Below the pieces are notes generated by a model. The model had not been told where the DNA came from. It saw only the letters and a list, made by a program, of their open reading frames with translations, and did not search any database. A DNA stretch of 64,000 nt from Parahalioglobus pacificus (lineage in GTDB: Bacteria > Pseudomonadota > Gammaproteobacteria > Pseudomonadales > Halieaceae). Each line of letters begins with the position of its first letter. Position 1 is the first letter of the stretch. The translations under genes and the position numbers were made by a program. Below, in pieces: positions 26,548-36,069 of the stretch. Location: contig NZ_BMYM01000002.1 of the NCBI RefSeq assembly GCF_014652275.1, positions 558,001 to 622,000 of the forward strand. Reading direction: 5' to 3'.

Positions 26548-28005
26548 ATGTATATCATGGCGAGGTTGCGCACAGTCGTGGTGACGATGGCATCGTCTGT
26601 TTCCATGACGAGGTCCTTCGTTGCAATGCTGCTCGCGCTGTCTGTGTCGGCAATGGCCGGTAACCCGGTGACACAAATACATACCGAAGGCATCGAGCAG
26701 GGCACCGTTGGTCTCGGCTTTGGCTGGCGCTGGGGTGATAGCCCCTATGTGGGTATCGACGATATCGGCAGCGAGTTCAGCGACAACGATTACGACTTGA
26801 TGCCCTTCTACTACTACGAAGGCAAGTACCTGTTCGCCCACGGCAGCACAGCGGGTGTCCACCTGCTGGATCGCAACGGCTTTAATTTGGATGCCATCCT
26901 GGACTACCGGTTCGACCGACTCGAACCTGAGCGCTCCTCCTTTTTCTCCACAGTCGAGGCGCGAGAGCAGTCACTGGACGGGGGTGTGCAGCTGGGTTGG
27001 GAGCAGCCCTGGGGTGAGCTTTCCTTAAGCTGGGTGACGGACACTACAGATAAGCACAACGGTGAGGAGGTCGATCTCACCTATCGATTTACCCAGACCT
27101 ACGACCGCTGGGTGCTATCGCCCTTTGTCAGCTACCTGCATCAGGACAGCGACCTCGTGTCCTACTATTACAACGTGAGCGCCGCGGAGTCGCGCGATGA
27201 CTTGCCAGAGTATTCGGCTGGTGCCTCGCAGCGCTGGCGTGCCGGCATTAATACCTCTTATGCCTGGTCGAAGCGCATGCGCTTATTTGCCAACTTCTCC
27301 TATGATTGGCTGGGTGATGAGATCAGCGACAGCCCGCTGGTGGATGAGAGTGGCCTGTACTCGGTGATGGTTGGACTGGCCTATGGCTTTGGCAACACGC
27401 TGGATAACTCGGGCTCTGGGCGACGTGACTCAGCGCGTGCGGGCGAGTGGAGTTGGCGTATCAACTACGGCTACACCGCAGAGGAGACCTTCCACAAAGT
27501 GCATCGTGGCCAGCTGCAGCGCAGCGACGACGTGGACACAAACCTGGTCGGGCTGACCGTCGGCAAGTTGCTGGTGGATGGCCGGCGGGTGGACTACTGG
27601 GGCAAAGTATCGCTGAACCGTCGATTGGAGCGCGATGAGCAAGAGGATTTCTTTGAGCTTAATGCCTACGTGATGGCCATGGGCACCGGCTACTCGCCCT
27701 GGAGCAACCGCGAAATGTTCCGCTACGGGTTTGGCTATGGTTTTTCTTATGCCGACAAAGTGCCGGCGGTGGAGCAGATCAAGCAGGCCAAGCGAGGCGA
27801 GAACACCTCACACTTTCTTAACTACCTGGAAGCACAGGTGGATTTTCCCTTGCGTAATCTATTAGGCGACGGCGGCTGGTGGCGCGACTGCTACGCGGGG
27901 CTAACTCTGGTTCACCGCTCAGGCAAATTTGGCCAGGTTGATATCCTTGGCAATGTTTCCGGCGGGTCAGATGTGGTGACGGGCCATTTGGAGTGCGCGC
28001 CATGA
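26548..28005 (+). CDS. Outer-membrane beta-barrel protein: MipA/OmpV-like half plus PagL-like half
   Basis: This 485-residue protein has a signal peptide ending about SVSAMA and two apparent barrel segments. Residues about 45-290 resemble MipA/OmpV (GTVGLGFGWRWGDSPYVG; AGINTSYAWSKRMRLFANFSYDWLGDEISDSPLV), which is involved in outer-membrane or murein scaffolding. Residues about 305-485 look like a second small barrel ending GLTLVHRSGKFG, in which His and Ser are spaced as in lipid A deacylase PagL. The start is uncertain: ATG at 26587 or 26605 would give a more compact signal. Its stop overlaps the next ATG by four bases. The two-domain reading is my inference. Confidence 0.7.
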   Translation: MYIMARLRTVVVTMASSVSMTRSFVAMLLALSVSAMAGNPVTQIHTEGIEQGTVGLGFGWRWGDSPYVGIDDIGSEFSDNDYDLMPFYYYEGKYLFAHGSTAGVHLLDRNGFNLDAILDYRFDRLEPERSSFFSTVEAREQSLDGGVQLGWEQPWGELSLSWVTDTTDKHNGEEVDLTYRFTQTYDRWVLSPFVSYLHQDSDLVSYYYNVSAAESRDDLPEYSAGASQRWRAGINTSYAWSKRMRLFANFSYDWLGDEISDSPLVDESGLYSVMVGLAYGFGNTLDNSGSGRRDSARAGEWSWRINYGYTAEETFHKVHRGQLQRSDDVDTNLVGLTVGKLLVDGRRVDYWGKVSLNRRLERDEQEDFFELNAYVMAMGTGYSPWSNREMFRYGFGYGFSYADKVPAVEQIKQAKRGENTSHFLNYLEAQVDFPLRNLLGDGGWWRDCYAGLTLVHRSGKFGQVDILGNVSGGSDVVTGHLECAP

Positions 28006-28559
28006 GGCTGTTATCTGTAGGATTGGCCGCCGCCTTGGCGCTGTGTACAGGCTGCGTGTGGCAGCCGGTGGTGTATGACGAGCCAGCGCAGGAAAAGGCC
28101 AGTGCTGCTGTTGCTGCCTTTGAATCCGATGCACGTCTGAACCGCTTCTTCCAAGAGTCAGTTGCTTACGCCGTGTTCCCCGACGCGTTCCGGGCGGGGA
28201 CAGGTTTTGGCGGCGCGTTTGGTACCGGTTGGTTGTTTGAGTCCGGCGATGTGTCAGCACGGGTGACCTTGTTTGAAGCCTTTGCCGGTGCGGATCTCGG
28301 TGCGCAGGTTTACCGCAGCATTATCTTTTTCCGCACCGAGGCGGCGCTGAAGGATTTCAGGCGAGGTAATTTTGAGTTTACCGGGCAGGCCAATGCGGCG
28401 CACGTGGTGGGCGGGCAATCCCTGACGCCGGCCTACCATCCTGATGTCGCATTGTTCGTGCAGGTCAAGGGCGGCTTGCTACTTGAGGCTAGTGTGGGGG
28501 CGCAGCGCTATGACGTGTTCCCTTTGGCTGAGTCATCCCTTTCGGGCGAGCCTGAATAG
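28002..28559 (+). CDS. Ysc84/SYLF-domain putative lipoprotein
   Basis: This 185-residue protein has a short hydrophobic signal ending at Cys18 with an atypical lipobox (CTGC). The body resembles the SYLF/Ysc84 lipid-binding domain: SVAYAVFPDAFRAGTGFGGAFGTGWLFE and EAALKDFRRGNFEFTGQANA. The ATG at 28002 overlaps the upstream stop as ATGA, so it is coupled to the barrel protein and probably works with it at the outer membrane. A GTG start nine bases earlier is possible but less likely. Confidence 0.82.
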   Translation: MRLLSVGLAAALALCTGCVWQPVVYDEPAQEKASAAVAAFESDARLNRFFQESVAYAVFPDAFRAGTGFGGAFGTGWLFESGDVSARVTLFEAFAGADLGAQVYRSIIFFRTEAALKDFRRGNFEFTGQANAAHVVGGQSLTPAYHPDVALFVQVKGGLLLEASVGAQRYDVFPLAESSLSGEPE

Positions 28560-28573
28560 GGCTCTACCACAGC

Positions 28574-29938
28574 TCAGTGTCGACTACGCTCGGCGATGCG
28601 AATCACTGCTTCACCCAGCGCCAGTGTCACCATCGCGCCCACGAAAATCGCCACCTGAAGACCCTCGCCGGGAACATACAGGAATAGGATCACCGACAGC
28701 AGCAGGCAGCCGGCGCAAACATAGGCAAACAGCCTGCCAACAGGGCTGCCGCCGGGTACGCGATAGGGCCGGGGATGGTCGGGGTCGCGCTGACGCAGTC
28801 GCCAGAACGCCAGCGACATCACAGCGTAGGGCAGCAGGAAGATCACGGCGCTGAACGAAAACAGTGTCCAGAACAGGTCCTCATTGCTGCCGGCCATGAA
28901 GCCGTAGAGCAGCAGGACGCCGGTGCTGACCAAGCCCATCAACAAAGCGGCGCCTATGGGTGTGCCCTTCTGGCTCTCGCGGCCAAAGATGGCCGGTAGC
29001 TCACCGCCCTGGGCCGCCTCGGCTGCTGCCCGATTGCAACCCATCGCCCAGGTCACACCGTTGGAGTAAAAGGTAAACAGCGCTGCAATCCCCAATCCAA
29101 CAACCAGGCTGTTGCCCAGCTGCGACCCGCCGAAGAAAAGCGCGAGCGTATCCACAAGGCCCTCCACCAGGTTGATTTCGCCTGCGGGAAGCGCGGCCAG
29201 TACCGCCAGGGTACCCATGAGGTAGAGGCTAATGACGATGGCCCCGGAGATGAGAATGGAGCGGGGCACGTCTCTGGCCGGATCCTGCATATCGCGGCTG
29301 CTGGCGCTCACCAGCTCGAAGCCTAACATGCCGTAGACCATGGCCGGTATGTAGTTGAGGCTGCTGCCCCAGTCGGGCGTCATGGACGCCAGTGTCAGCG
29401 GGTTGGCCATGCCGTGGTCGCCAACGTAGTGGACGGCACCTGCAATGATGGCCAGGAAGATAATAATTTTGAGCAGTGCTCCCAGATTGGGTACCCATTT
29501 GCCCATGTCCAGCGCGATTATGTTCACCAGCATCATTAGCCAGATCAGCACTGTGCCCATTAGGATCTGGGCGGCAAGCGATAGCTCTGGCATGAATAAC
29601 TGTTTGAATACACCGGCAAACAAGACGGCCAACGCGGGAATCCAGAGCGCGGTATTGACCCAGTAGCACCAGCTTGCTCGAGAAGCCCACCGGCGCCCGA
29701 AGGCGTCGCGAATCCAGGCGTAGATGCCGCCTTGCTCAGGGTAGGCGCAACCCAGTTCCGCACAGATCAGGGCAAAGGGCACAAAGAAGATCGCGCCGAG
29801 TAAACACCACCAGAAAACGCTGGATGCACCTATCGAGGCGGTGCTGGTGAGGGTGTCTAGCAGAAGAATGGCTGAGACTGTGAACAGCACCAGATCGCGC
29901 TGGCGCAGCGTCTTGGCCGGTGAGGTGGTGTTTTCCAT
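28574..29938 (-). CDS. APC superfamily amino acid/polyamine permease
   Basis: This 454-residue permease has about 12 membrane helices with the typical first-helix pattern DLVLFTVSAILLLDTL and the segment CAYPEQGGIYAWIRDAFG. It would import an amine, such as putrescine, or an amino acid with protons. It lies downstream of the SpuC-type aminotransferase on the same strand but with an intrinsic terminator between them, so it may be expressed from partial read-through or its own promoter. The genome context (polyamine enzymes) favours a polyamine substrate. Confidence 0.88.
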   Translation of the reverse strand: MENTTSPAKTLRQRDLVLFTVSAILLLDTLTSTASIGASSVFWWCLLGAIFFVPFALICAELGCAYPEQGGIYAWIRDAFGRRWASRASWCYWVNTALWIPALAVLFAGVFKQLFMPELSLAAQILMGTVLIWLMMLVNIIALDMGKWVPNLGALLKIIIFLAIIAGAVHYVGDHGMANPLTLASMTPDWGSSLNYIPAMVYGMLGFELVSASSRDMQDPARDVPRSILISGAIVISLYLMGTLAVLAALPAGEINLVEGLVDTLALFFGGSQLGNSLVVGLGIAALFTFYSNGVTWAMGCNRAAAEAAQGGELPAIFGRESQKGTPIGAALLMGLVSTGVLLLYGFMAGSNEDLFWTLFSFSAVIFLLPYAVMSLAFWRLRQRDPDHPRPYRVPGGSPVGRLFAYVCAGCLLLSVILFLYVPGEGLQVAIFVGAMVTLALGEAVIRIAERSRH

Positions 29939-29952
29939 GGCAGGCCTTAAAC

Positions 29953-29978
29953 AAAAAGCCCGGCGCTAGGGCCGGGCT
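29953..29978 (-). terminator. Rho-independent terminator after the aminotransferase gene
   Basis: On the minus strand the stem AGCCCGGC (29978-29971) and GCCGGGCT (29964-29957) is followed by a run of T (29957-29953). It lies between the aminotransferase stop at 29987 and the permease ATG at 29938. Confidence 0.8.
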
Positions 29979-29986
29979 GTCAGGGT

Positions 29987-31354
29987 TCAGGCGATGCCGA
30001 AATGCGATGCGGTGGCGTCGAGGGCAGCGCCCAGCTTGTCGATGAGGATATCAATCTCCTCACGATTACACACCAAGGGTGGCGCCATGATCATGGCGTC
30101 GCCGGTCTGGCGCACCATCAGCCCATTTTCGTTAGCCACGTTGCGGCAGTAGACAGCGCCACCTGACTCGGGGGCTAGTCGCTCACGGCTGCTCTTGTCG
30201 CTCACCAGTTCCACTGCGGCGAACATGCCCTTGCCGCGTACCTGTCCCACAATGGGGTGGTCGACGTACTCCTGCAGACGCGCCTGGAAGTGCGGAGCAA
30301 CGTCGCTGGCTGCCGTTTCAATGATGTTGGTGTCTTTGAGGATGCGGAGTGTTTCCAGGCCAGCAGCACAGGCAGCCGGGTGGCCGGAGTAGGTGAGACC
30401 GTGTGCAAACTCACCGCCACCTGCCAGCAGTACGTCGGCAACACGATCGCCGACCATGACGCCGCCCAGGGGCATGTAGCCATTGGTGACTGCCTTGGCG
30501 AAGGTCATCAGGTCGGGCTTGATGCCATAGGTTTCACTGCCAAACCACTTACCGGTGCGGCCGAAGCCGCAGATGACTTCATCGGCGATTAGCAGAATGT
30601 CCCGCTCATCGCAGATGCGCTGAACTTCGGGCCAGTAGCTGTCGGGTGGAATGATGACACCGCCGGCGCCCTGAACGGGTTCTGCGATGAAGGCAGCCAC
30701 ATTGTCCTCGCCCAACTCGTCGATCTTCGCAATCAGTTCCTGTGCGACGCGGATGCCAAACGCATTGGGATCTTCCTCCGCGCCTTCTTCAAACCAGTGA
30801 GGCTGATTGATGTGATGCACGTAGTCCAGGCCACGAGCCTGCTTGTGCATTGCGCTCATGCCGCCGAGTGACGCAGCTGCCACGGTGCTGCCGTGATAGG
30901 CGTTCTTGCGGCTGATGATCAGCTTCTTCGACGGCTTTCCGATCAGATCGAAATAGCGATGTGCCAACTTGATGTTGGTGTCGTTAGCCTCTGAACCCGA
31001 GTTCGTGAAGAACACGTGGTTGAAGTTGGCGGGCGTAACATCTACCAGCGCTTTGGCCAATTCTACGGCCGGCTGGTTGGAGCAGTTGAAGAAGTTGTTG
31101 TAGTAGGGTAATTCCTGCATCTGGTGGTACACCGCCTCGATGATGCTCTGCTGGCTGTAACCCAGGTTGCAGCACCACAGGCCAGACATACCATCCAACA
31201 TCTTGTGACCCTCAGAGTCATAGATGTAAATGTGTTCCGCCTTGCTGAAGATGCGGCCACCATGCTCTGCATAGTCATGGAAATCCGTAAAAGGGTGCAG
31301 GTGATGGGATTGGTCCAGCTTGCGCAGGCTGGCAGTATCAACGGCTGTGTTCAT
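29987..31354 (-). CDS. spuC: Class III aminotransferase, putrescine/polyamine-pyruvate type (SpuC-like)
   Basis: This 455-residue PLP enzyme would transfer the amino group of putrescine (or a related diamine) to pyruvate, giving 4-aminobutanal and alanine. The N-terminus (HLHPFTDFHDYAEHGGRIFSKAEHIYIYDSEG) and the segments GLWCCNLGY, FFTNSGSEANDTNIKLA, ADEVICGFGRTG and TFAKAVTNGYMPLGG, with the PLP lysine, match SpuC. It is divergent from a gamma-glutamylpolyamine-synthetase-type gene across 170 bases. Other omega-transaminases share these motifs, so the exact diamine is not proven. Confidence 0.88.
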   Translation of the reverse strand: MNTAVDTASLRKLDQSHHLHPFTDFHDYAEHGGRIFSKAEHIYIYDSEGHKMLDGMSGLWCCNLGYSQQSIIEAVYHQMQELPYYNNFFNCSNQPAVELAKALVDVTPANFNHVFFTNSGSEANDTNIKLAHRYFDLIGKPSKKLIISRKNAYHGSTVAAASLGGMSAMHKQARGLDYVHHINQPHWFEEGAEEDPNAFGIRVAQELIAKIDELGEDNVAAFIAEPVQGAGGVIIPPDSYWPEVQRICDERDILLIADEVICGFGRTGKWFGSETYGIKPDLMTFAKAVTNGYMPLGGVMVGDRVADVLLAGGGEFAHGLTYSGHPAACAAGLETLRILKDTNIIETAASDVAPHFQARLQEYVDHPIVGQVRGKGMFAAVELVSDKSSRERLAPESGGAVYCRNVANENGLMVRQTGDAMIMAPPLVCNREEIDILIDKLGAALDATASHFGIA

Positions 31355-31524
31355 ACGCGATGCCTCAGGTTCTTAGTGAGTTAGGTAGACGGCAGTTCTA
31401 CACTTGGGTGTTATAGCCGTAATCGGGTCAGGATAGTTAAATAGTGTGGCATAGCGGCCACAGCGCAGGATTACCCCAAAGGTGGTGTTTTGCGCCCTCC
31501 AACGCCGCCCATACGGATACGCCA

Positions 31525-32874
31525 ATGACAAAAACAACACAGACTCTGGACGCGTTTCTCGCCAGTCATCCGGATTTAGAAACCTTTGAAGTGATCTTGC
31601 CCGATATGGCCGGCGGCCTGCGTGGTAAGTGGGTTACCCGTGACAAGATTGGCAAAGTGATGGAGGGCGGGCTGAAACTTCCCCTGTCTTCCCTGGCATT
31701 TGATGTGTGGGGCCGTGACGCGGAAGCCTACGTGTTTGATTCTGGCGATGGTGATGGTTACGCCGTTGCCGATGTCCGCACCCTTGCGCCGGTAAGTTGG
31801 GCGAAGCGGCCCACCGGGCAAGTGCTGATTTCCCTCAGAGAAATCAGCGGTGAAACCTCTCCTATCGATGCTCGAGCGCAAGTGCAGCGACAAGTCGATC
31901 GTCTGGCGGGGCTTGGGTTTACCGCTGTCGTCGCCAGCGAGATGGAATTTTTCCTGCTGAAGAATGCCCGCGACTTATTGGGCCGACCTCAACATACCCA
32001 AACCGACAGAGTCGGTGGCGCGCTGCAAACGGGACAGACCTACGGTATAGAAACCATGCAGGACATGCAGGACGTCATGCATGGCATTCGTGATGCCTGC
32101 GTGGCGCAATCATTGCCCATCGATACGCTGATTAAGGAAAGCGCGCCATCACAGTATGAGATTAATCTGTACCACAGTAACGATGCGTTGTTGGCGGCAG
32201 ATCAGGCGCTGATGCTGCAACGGGTGATTCGCGGTGTTGCCGCTACCCATGACCTGCATGCCACGTTTATGGCCAAGCCCTTCGGCGAATTGGCCGGCAA
32301 CGGCATGCACTTGCACTGCAGCTTGCTCAACGAGGAAGGCGCCAATGTGTTTGATAGCGGCGATGACCGCGGCACCGAACTCTTGCGCCAGGCTATAGCG
32401 GGCTGTTTGCAGACCTTGCCCGACATCATGCTGCTGCTAGCCCCAAATCTGAACTCGTACCGACGGTTCCAGCGCGGAAGCCACGCACCATTAGCACCCA
32501 GTTGGGGGTATGAGAACCGCACGGTAGCAGTACGCGTCCCTACCGATGCCCCGATTGCGACGCGCCTTGAGCACAGGGTGGCGGGAGCCGATGCGCAGCC
32601 GCACTTGGCCATCGCCGCCCTGCTTGCGGGTGTGGCCTATGGCATAGAGAGCCGTCTTGAGGCCCCCGCGCCGCTAACGGGCAATGCCTACGATCAATTG
32701 CCACCCAGCCTGCCGCGCTACTGGCCGGATGCGCTGGAACGGTTTGAGCAGTCTGAATTTGTGAGCGACTACCTGGGTGATGAATTTCAGCGTGTTCATG
32801 CGCTGGTCAAACGTCAGGAAATGGATGAATTTGATCGTCAGGTTACACCGCTGGAGTATGATGCGAACCTGTAA
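31525..32874 (+). CDS. Glutamine synthetase family, gamma-glutamylpolyamine synthetase type
   Basis: This 449-residue enzyme belongs to the GlnA-like group that joins glutamate to putrescine or another polyamine using ATP. It has the catalytic segments ASEMEFFLL, GNGMHLHCSL and the C-terminal motif NSYRRF-RGSHAP with YENRTVAVRVP and LEHRVAGADAQPHLA. The N-terminal domain is short, as in the polyamine-specific branch. The frame is open to a GTG at 31444, but the ATG at 31525 gives the family N-terminus. Fourteen bases separate it from speB, so the two are co-transcribed, consistent with agmatine to putrescine to gamma-glutamylputrescine. Confidence 0.88.
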   Translation: MTKTTQTLDAFLASHPDLETFEVILPDMAGGLRGKWVTRDKIGKVMEGGLKLPLSSLAFDVWGRDAEAYVFDSGDGDGYAVADVRTLAPVSWAKRPTGQVLISLREISGETSPIDARAQVQRQVDRLAGLGFTAVVASEMEFFLLKNARDLLGRPQHTQTDRVGGALQTGQTYGIETMQDMQDVMHGIRDACVAQSLPIDTLIKESAPSQYEINLYHSNDALLAADQALMLQRVIRGVAATHDLHATFMAKPFGELAGNGMHLHCSLLNEEGANVFDSGDDRGTELLRQAIAGCLQTLPDIMLLLAPNLNSYRRFQRGSHAPLAPSWGYENRTVAVRVPTDAPIATRLEHRVAGADAQPHLAIAALLAGVAYGIESRLEAPAPLTGNAYDQLPPSLPRYWPDALERFEQSEFVSDYLGDEFQRVHALVKRQEMDEFDRQVTPLEYDANL

Positions 32875-32888
32875 CGCAGGGGGCTGCA

Positions 32889-33809
32889 ATGAACGATAAC
32901 AATGTGCCCATCAATGATGATTCCATGTATGCCAACGTCTACAGCTACATGGGGTTACCCTTCAGCCGGGATGTAAACGACGTCGATCTGGATGCTTTTG
33001 TTATGGGTGTGCCCTATGACCTGGGCACCAGTGGGCGCGCGGGTACCCGTAGCGGCCCGACGGCGATACGTCAGGCCAGTGCCAACCTGCGCTGGGAAGA
33101 GAATCGCTGGCCCTGGGAGTTTGCACTGCAGGAACGGCTGCGCGTTGCTGATTATGGTGATGTTCAGTTTCTCTGGGGTGACTCCGAGGACATGTTGGCC
33201 AAGGTGGAGGCGCATGCACGGCGTATCACCGGCGCGGGTAAAACCTTGTTTAGTTTGGGTGGTGATCATTTCGTTACACTGCCGCTGCTGCGCGGCACGG
33301 CCGCGACTCACGGTAAGCTGGCACTGGTGCACTTTGACGCGCATACCGACACTTACGATGAGGACGAGAAGTACAACCACGGTTGCATGTTCTACCGCGC
33401 GCCGCGAGAGAGTTTGATAGATCCGGCGCATTCCGTGCAAGTCGGTATCCGTACCGACTACGACCAGCCCAACCATGAGTTCCTCGTCATTGATGCCCAC
33501 ACGGCCAGTGAGCAGAGTGTGGCTGACACGGTGGCGGCCATTCGCCAGAGGGTGGGAGACTCACCTGCCTATCTCACCTTCGACATCGATTGCCTTGATC
33601 CCGCCTTTGCGCCGGGCACAGGCACGCCGGTGGTAGGCGGGCTCAGCAGTTCCAGGGCGCTGCGCATTCTGCAGGGCATTTCCGATCTAAACTTTGTCGG
33701 CTACGACCTCGTGGAGGTATCCCCGGCTTACGATCACGCAGAAGTGACGGCATTGGCCGGTGCTTCATTGATGCTTCAGTTCCTGTATATGCACGCCAGC
33801 CGGCCATGA
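32889..33809 (+). CDS. speB: Agmatinase
   Basis: This 306-residue protein hydrolyses agmatine to putrescine and urea. Length and sequence follow E. coli SpeB closely: GVPYDLGTSGRAGTRSGP, SFGGDHFVTLPLLR-like SLGGDHFVTLPLLR, HFDAHTDTYDED, and TFDIDCLDPAFAPGTGTP with intact manganese ligands. It follows the gamma-glutamylpolyamine-synthetase-type gene and would make the putrescine which that enzyme uses. No arginine decarboxylase gene is in the window, so agmatine probably comes from uptake or from an unlinked SpeA. Confidence 0.94.
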   Translation: MNDNNVPINDDSMYANVYSYMGLPFSRDVNDVDLDAFVMGVPYDLGTSGRAGTRSGPTAIRQASANLRWEENRWPWEFALQERLRVADYGDVQFLWGDSEDMLAKVEAHARRITGAGKTLFSLGGDHFVTLPLLRGTAATHGKLALVHFDAHTDTYDEDEKYNHGCMFYRAPRESLIDPAHSVQVGIRTDYDQPNHEFLVIDAHTASEQSVADTVAAIRQRVGDSPAYLTFDIDCLDPAFAPGTGTPVVGGLSSSRALRILQGISDLNFVGYDLVEVSPAYDHAEVTALAGASLMLQFLYMHASRP

Positions 33810-33914
33810 GCCCGGGTTACTAGCGCATAGGCTCGCGTAAATGACCCTCGCGGCTGAGCTATAGTGGAAGCAGGAATGCCGCAAATACAGCCCTTGCTGT
33901 AAGGAGTTGTTACC

Positions 33915-35957
33915 ATGAATTCATCGCTGCCAAAAACCGAAATCAAGCCCAGCGTCTGTCCGCTGGATTGTGCCGACACCTGCAGTCTGGATGTTGAAGT
34001 TGCTGACGGGCAGGTAAAGCGTGTTCGCGGCAGTGATGCCAATCCTTTCACGCGCGGCAAAATTTGCGCCAAGGTCGCCCAGGGAATGCCCAGCCAGGTG
34101 CATGGCAAGGCGCGCATTACCCAACCGCTGCTGCGCAGCGGCCCCAAGGGCGCGGGTGCCTTTGAGCCCGTAAGTTGGGAGCGAGCGCTGGATGAAATCT
34201 ACCAGCGCTTCAGCGATATCATTGACCGCTTCGGTGCCCAGGCCATTGCCCCCTTGAGCTACGGCGGCCCTATGGGTCTGCTCGCGGGCGGCTCTATGGA
34301 CAAGCGATTCTTCCATCGCCTGGGTGCCAGCCTGGTGGACTCCACGCCGCTGTGCGCGGGTACGTCCGCCGCTGCCTGGGAAAGTGTGTTCGGCGACGTA
34401 GGCGGCATCGCCTTCGAAGAATTGTCCCACTCCAAGCTGATTGTGGTCTGGGGGAACAATATCACCGCCTGCAATCTGCACCTGACAACACTGATCCGTG
34501 ACGCCCAGAAGCAGGGCTCGACCCTGGTGGTTATCGATCCCAAGCGAACCCGCATCGCCGACTCGGCGGATTTATTTCTGCCGGTGCGACCCGGAACCGA
34601 TGTGGTGCTGGCCTATGCAGTAGCAGCCCTATTGGAGAAGGAAGGTGGTTTGGCTGCAGAGTTTATCGCTGAACATGTTTCCGGCCATGAGGCCTTCCTC
34701 GATTCGGCCAGACAGTACACACCGGCGGTAGCGGCAGACATCTGCGGCCTCGAGGAAGAAGACATTCTCCGCTTTGCGCAATACTGGCGTGAGCTCAGCC
34801 CGGCTGCGATCTCGATGGGCGTGGCCCCCGAACGTAACCGCAATGGCGGCTCCGGCATTCGCGCCGCCTTCGCGCTGCCCGCGCTGACGGGAAACTTTGG
34901 CCAGCCGGGCGCGGGTGTCTGTGATGTGTCCGGTTACTTCCCCGTGGACTCGGACGCGCTCTCGCGGCCCGATTTGGCGCCGAAGGGGCTCCGCGAGTTC
35001 AACGTGCTCGATATGCCTGACCACATTCTCACACCAGGTGATGCCCTGCCGCTGAAGGCCGTCTTTATTTACAACCATAACCCGGTGGCGGTGCATCCGC
35101 GCCAATCGCTGATGCGAGAAGCGCTGCAGAGTGAATCTCTGTTTGTTGTCGGGTCCGACGTCAGCATGACGGACTCGATGGCCTACGCGGATGTGATTCT
35201 GCCGGCCTCAACCCACCTGGAATACGGCGACCTTTATCAAGCCTACGGGCACCAGTACCTGCAGCGTTCTGAAGCGGTGATACCGCCCGTGGGTGATGCC
35301 AAATCCAATATGGAAATCTTCCGTCTGCTGGCTCAACGCTTTGGCTTCGACGATGCCTGCTTTTCAGACACGGACGCCAGCTTGATGGATCAGGCAATAG
35401 AAGCTGGCAGCATGGAGGCAGTTATCGGTGCACCTGCCAGTCAGCTGCCGATTGGCACGGCCCTGGATGTTGCACAGGGTCAGCCAGAGAGCCTGTTGCG
35501 CGGCGCTCAGCCCGATACCCCCAGTGGTCGCATAGAATTATTCAGCCAGGCGCTGGAGGATGAGTCGGGCCTCGGTGTTCCCGCTTACCGACCCTTGATA
35601 AATCCGCGTGCATTTCAGGTGGTAACGCCTGCCTCGGAACGACGGGTGAACTCCACCTTCGGTGCGTTGGATACCCACATCGGTGATATGGTGTGTGAAA
35701 TGAACCCTATAGATGCGGGGGCACTCAGGCTCAGCGATGGACAGCCCGTGCGCTTGGTCAATGAGCAGGGCGACATAGAGTTGCCTCTGTTGCTCAGCGA
35801 TCGCGTTCGTTTGGGCACGTTGTATGTTCCCAAGGGTGCCTGGTTGGCTGAGAGCCCCACAGACCAAACAGTGAATGCCCTGATTCCTGGACACAAGGCG
35901 GACATGGCAGGCGGTGCCTGTTATTACGACTGCACGGTGGATATCAGCGCTGCCTGA
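33915..35957 (+). CDS. Molybdopterin-dependent oxidoreductase (DMSO reductase superfamily), orphan catalytic subunit
   Basis: This 680-residue protein is a bis-MGD molybdenum enzyme of the BisC/COG0243 type. An N-terminal [4Fe-4S] domain has Cys15, Cys19, Cys23 and Cys51. The cofactor domains follow, with VVWGNNITACNLH, IDPKRTRIADSAD, AVFIYNHNPVAVHP and a C-terminal molydopterin-dinucleotide domain. No Tat signal is present, so it acts in the cytoplasm. No electron-transfer subunit is adjacent. AAGGAG precedes the ATG. Its place among amine-catabolism genes suggests an oxidation in that pathway, but the substrate is unknown. Confidence 0.88.
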   Translation: MNSSLPKTEIKPSVCPLDCADTCSLDVEVADGQVKRVRGSDANPFTRGKICAKVAQGMPSQVHGKARITQPLLRSGPKGAGAFEPVSWERALDEIYQRFSDIIDRFGAQAIAPLSYGGPMGLLAGGSMDKRFFHRLGASLVDSTPLCAGTSAAAWESVFGDVGGIAFEELSHSKLIVVWGNNITACNLHLTTLIRDAQKQGSTLVVIDPKRTRIADSADLFLPVRPGTDVVLAYAVAALLEKEGGLAAEFIAEHVSGHEAFLDSARQYTPAVAADICGLEEEDILRFAQYWRELSPAAISMGVAPERNRNGGSGIRAAFALPALTGNFGQPGAGVCDVSGYFPVDSDALSRPDLAPKGLREFNVLDMPDHILTPGDALPLKAVFIYNHNPVAVHPRQSLMREALQSESLFVVGSDVSMTDSMAYADVILPASTHLEYGDLYQAYGHQYLQRSEAVIPPVGDAKSNMEIFRLLAQRFGFDDACFSDTDASLMDQAIEAGSMEAVIGAPASQLPIGTALDVAQGQPESLLRGAQPDTPSGRIELFSQALEDESGLGVPAYRPLINPRAFQVVTPASERRVNSTFGALDTHIGDMVCEMNPIDAGALRLSDGQPVRLVNEQGDIELPLLLSDRVRLGTLYVPKGAWLAESPTDQTVNALIPGHKADMAGGACYYDCTVDISAA

Positions 35958-36069
35958 AGCACATTCGTATCACTGAGCAGCGCCGCTATCCAACCGTATA
36001 GGCGCGGTTGTTGATGCAATAGCGCGTGGCTACTCTGCGCAATCGGCAATTTAACTGCCAGGATTTGCA

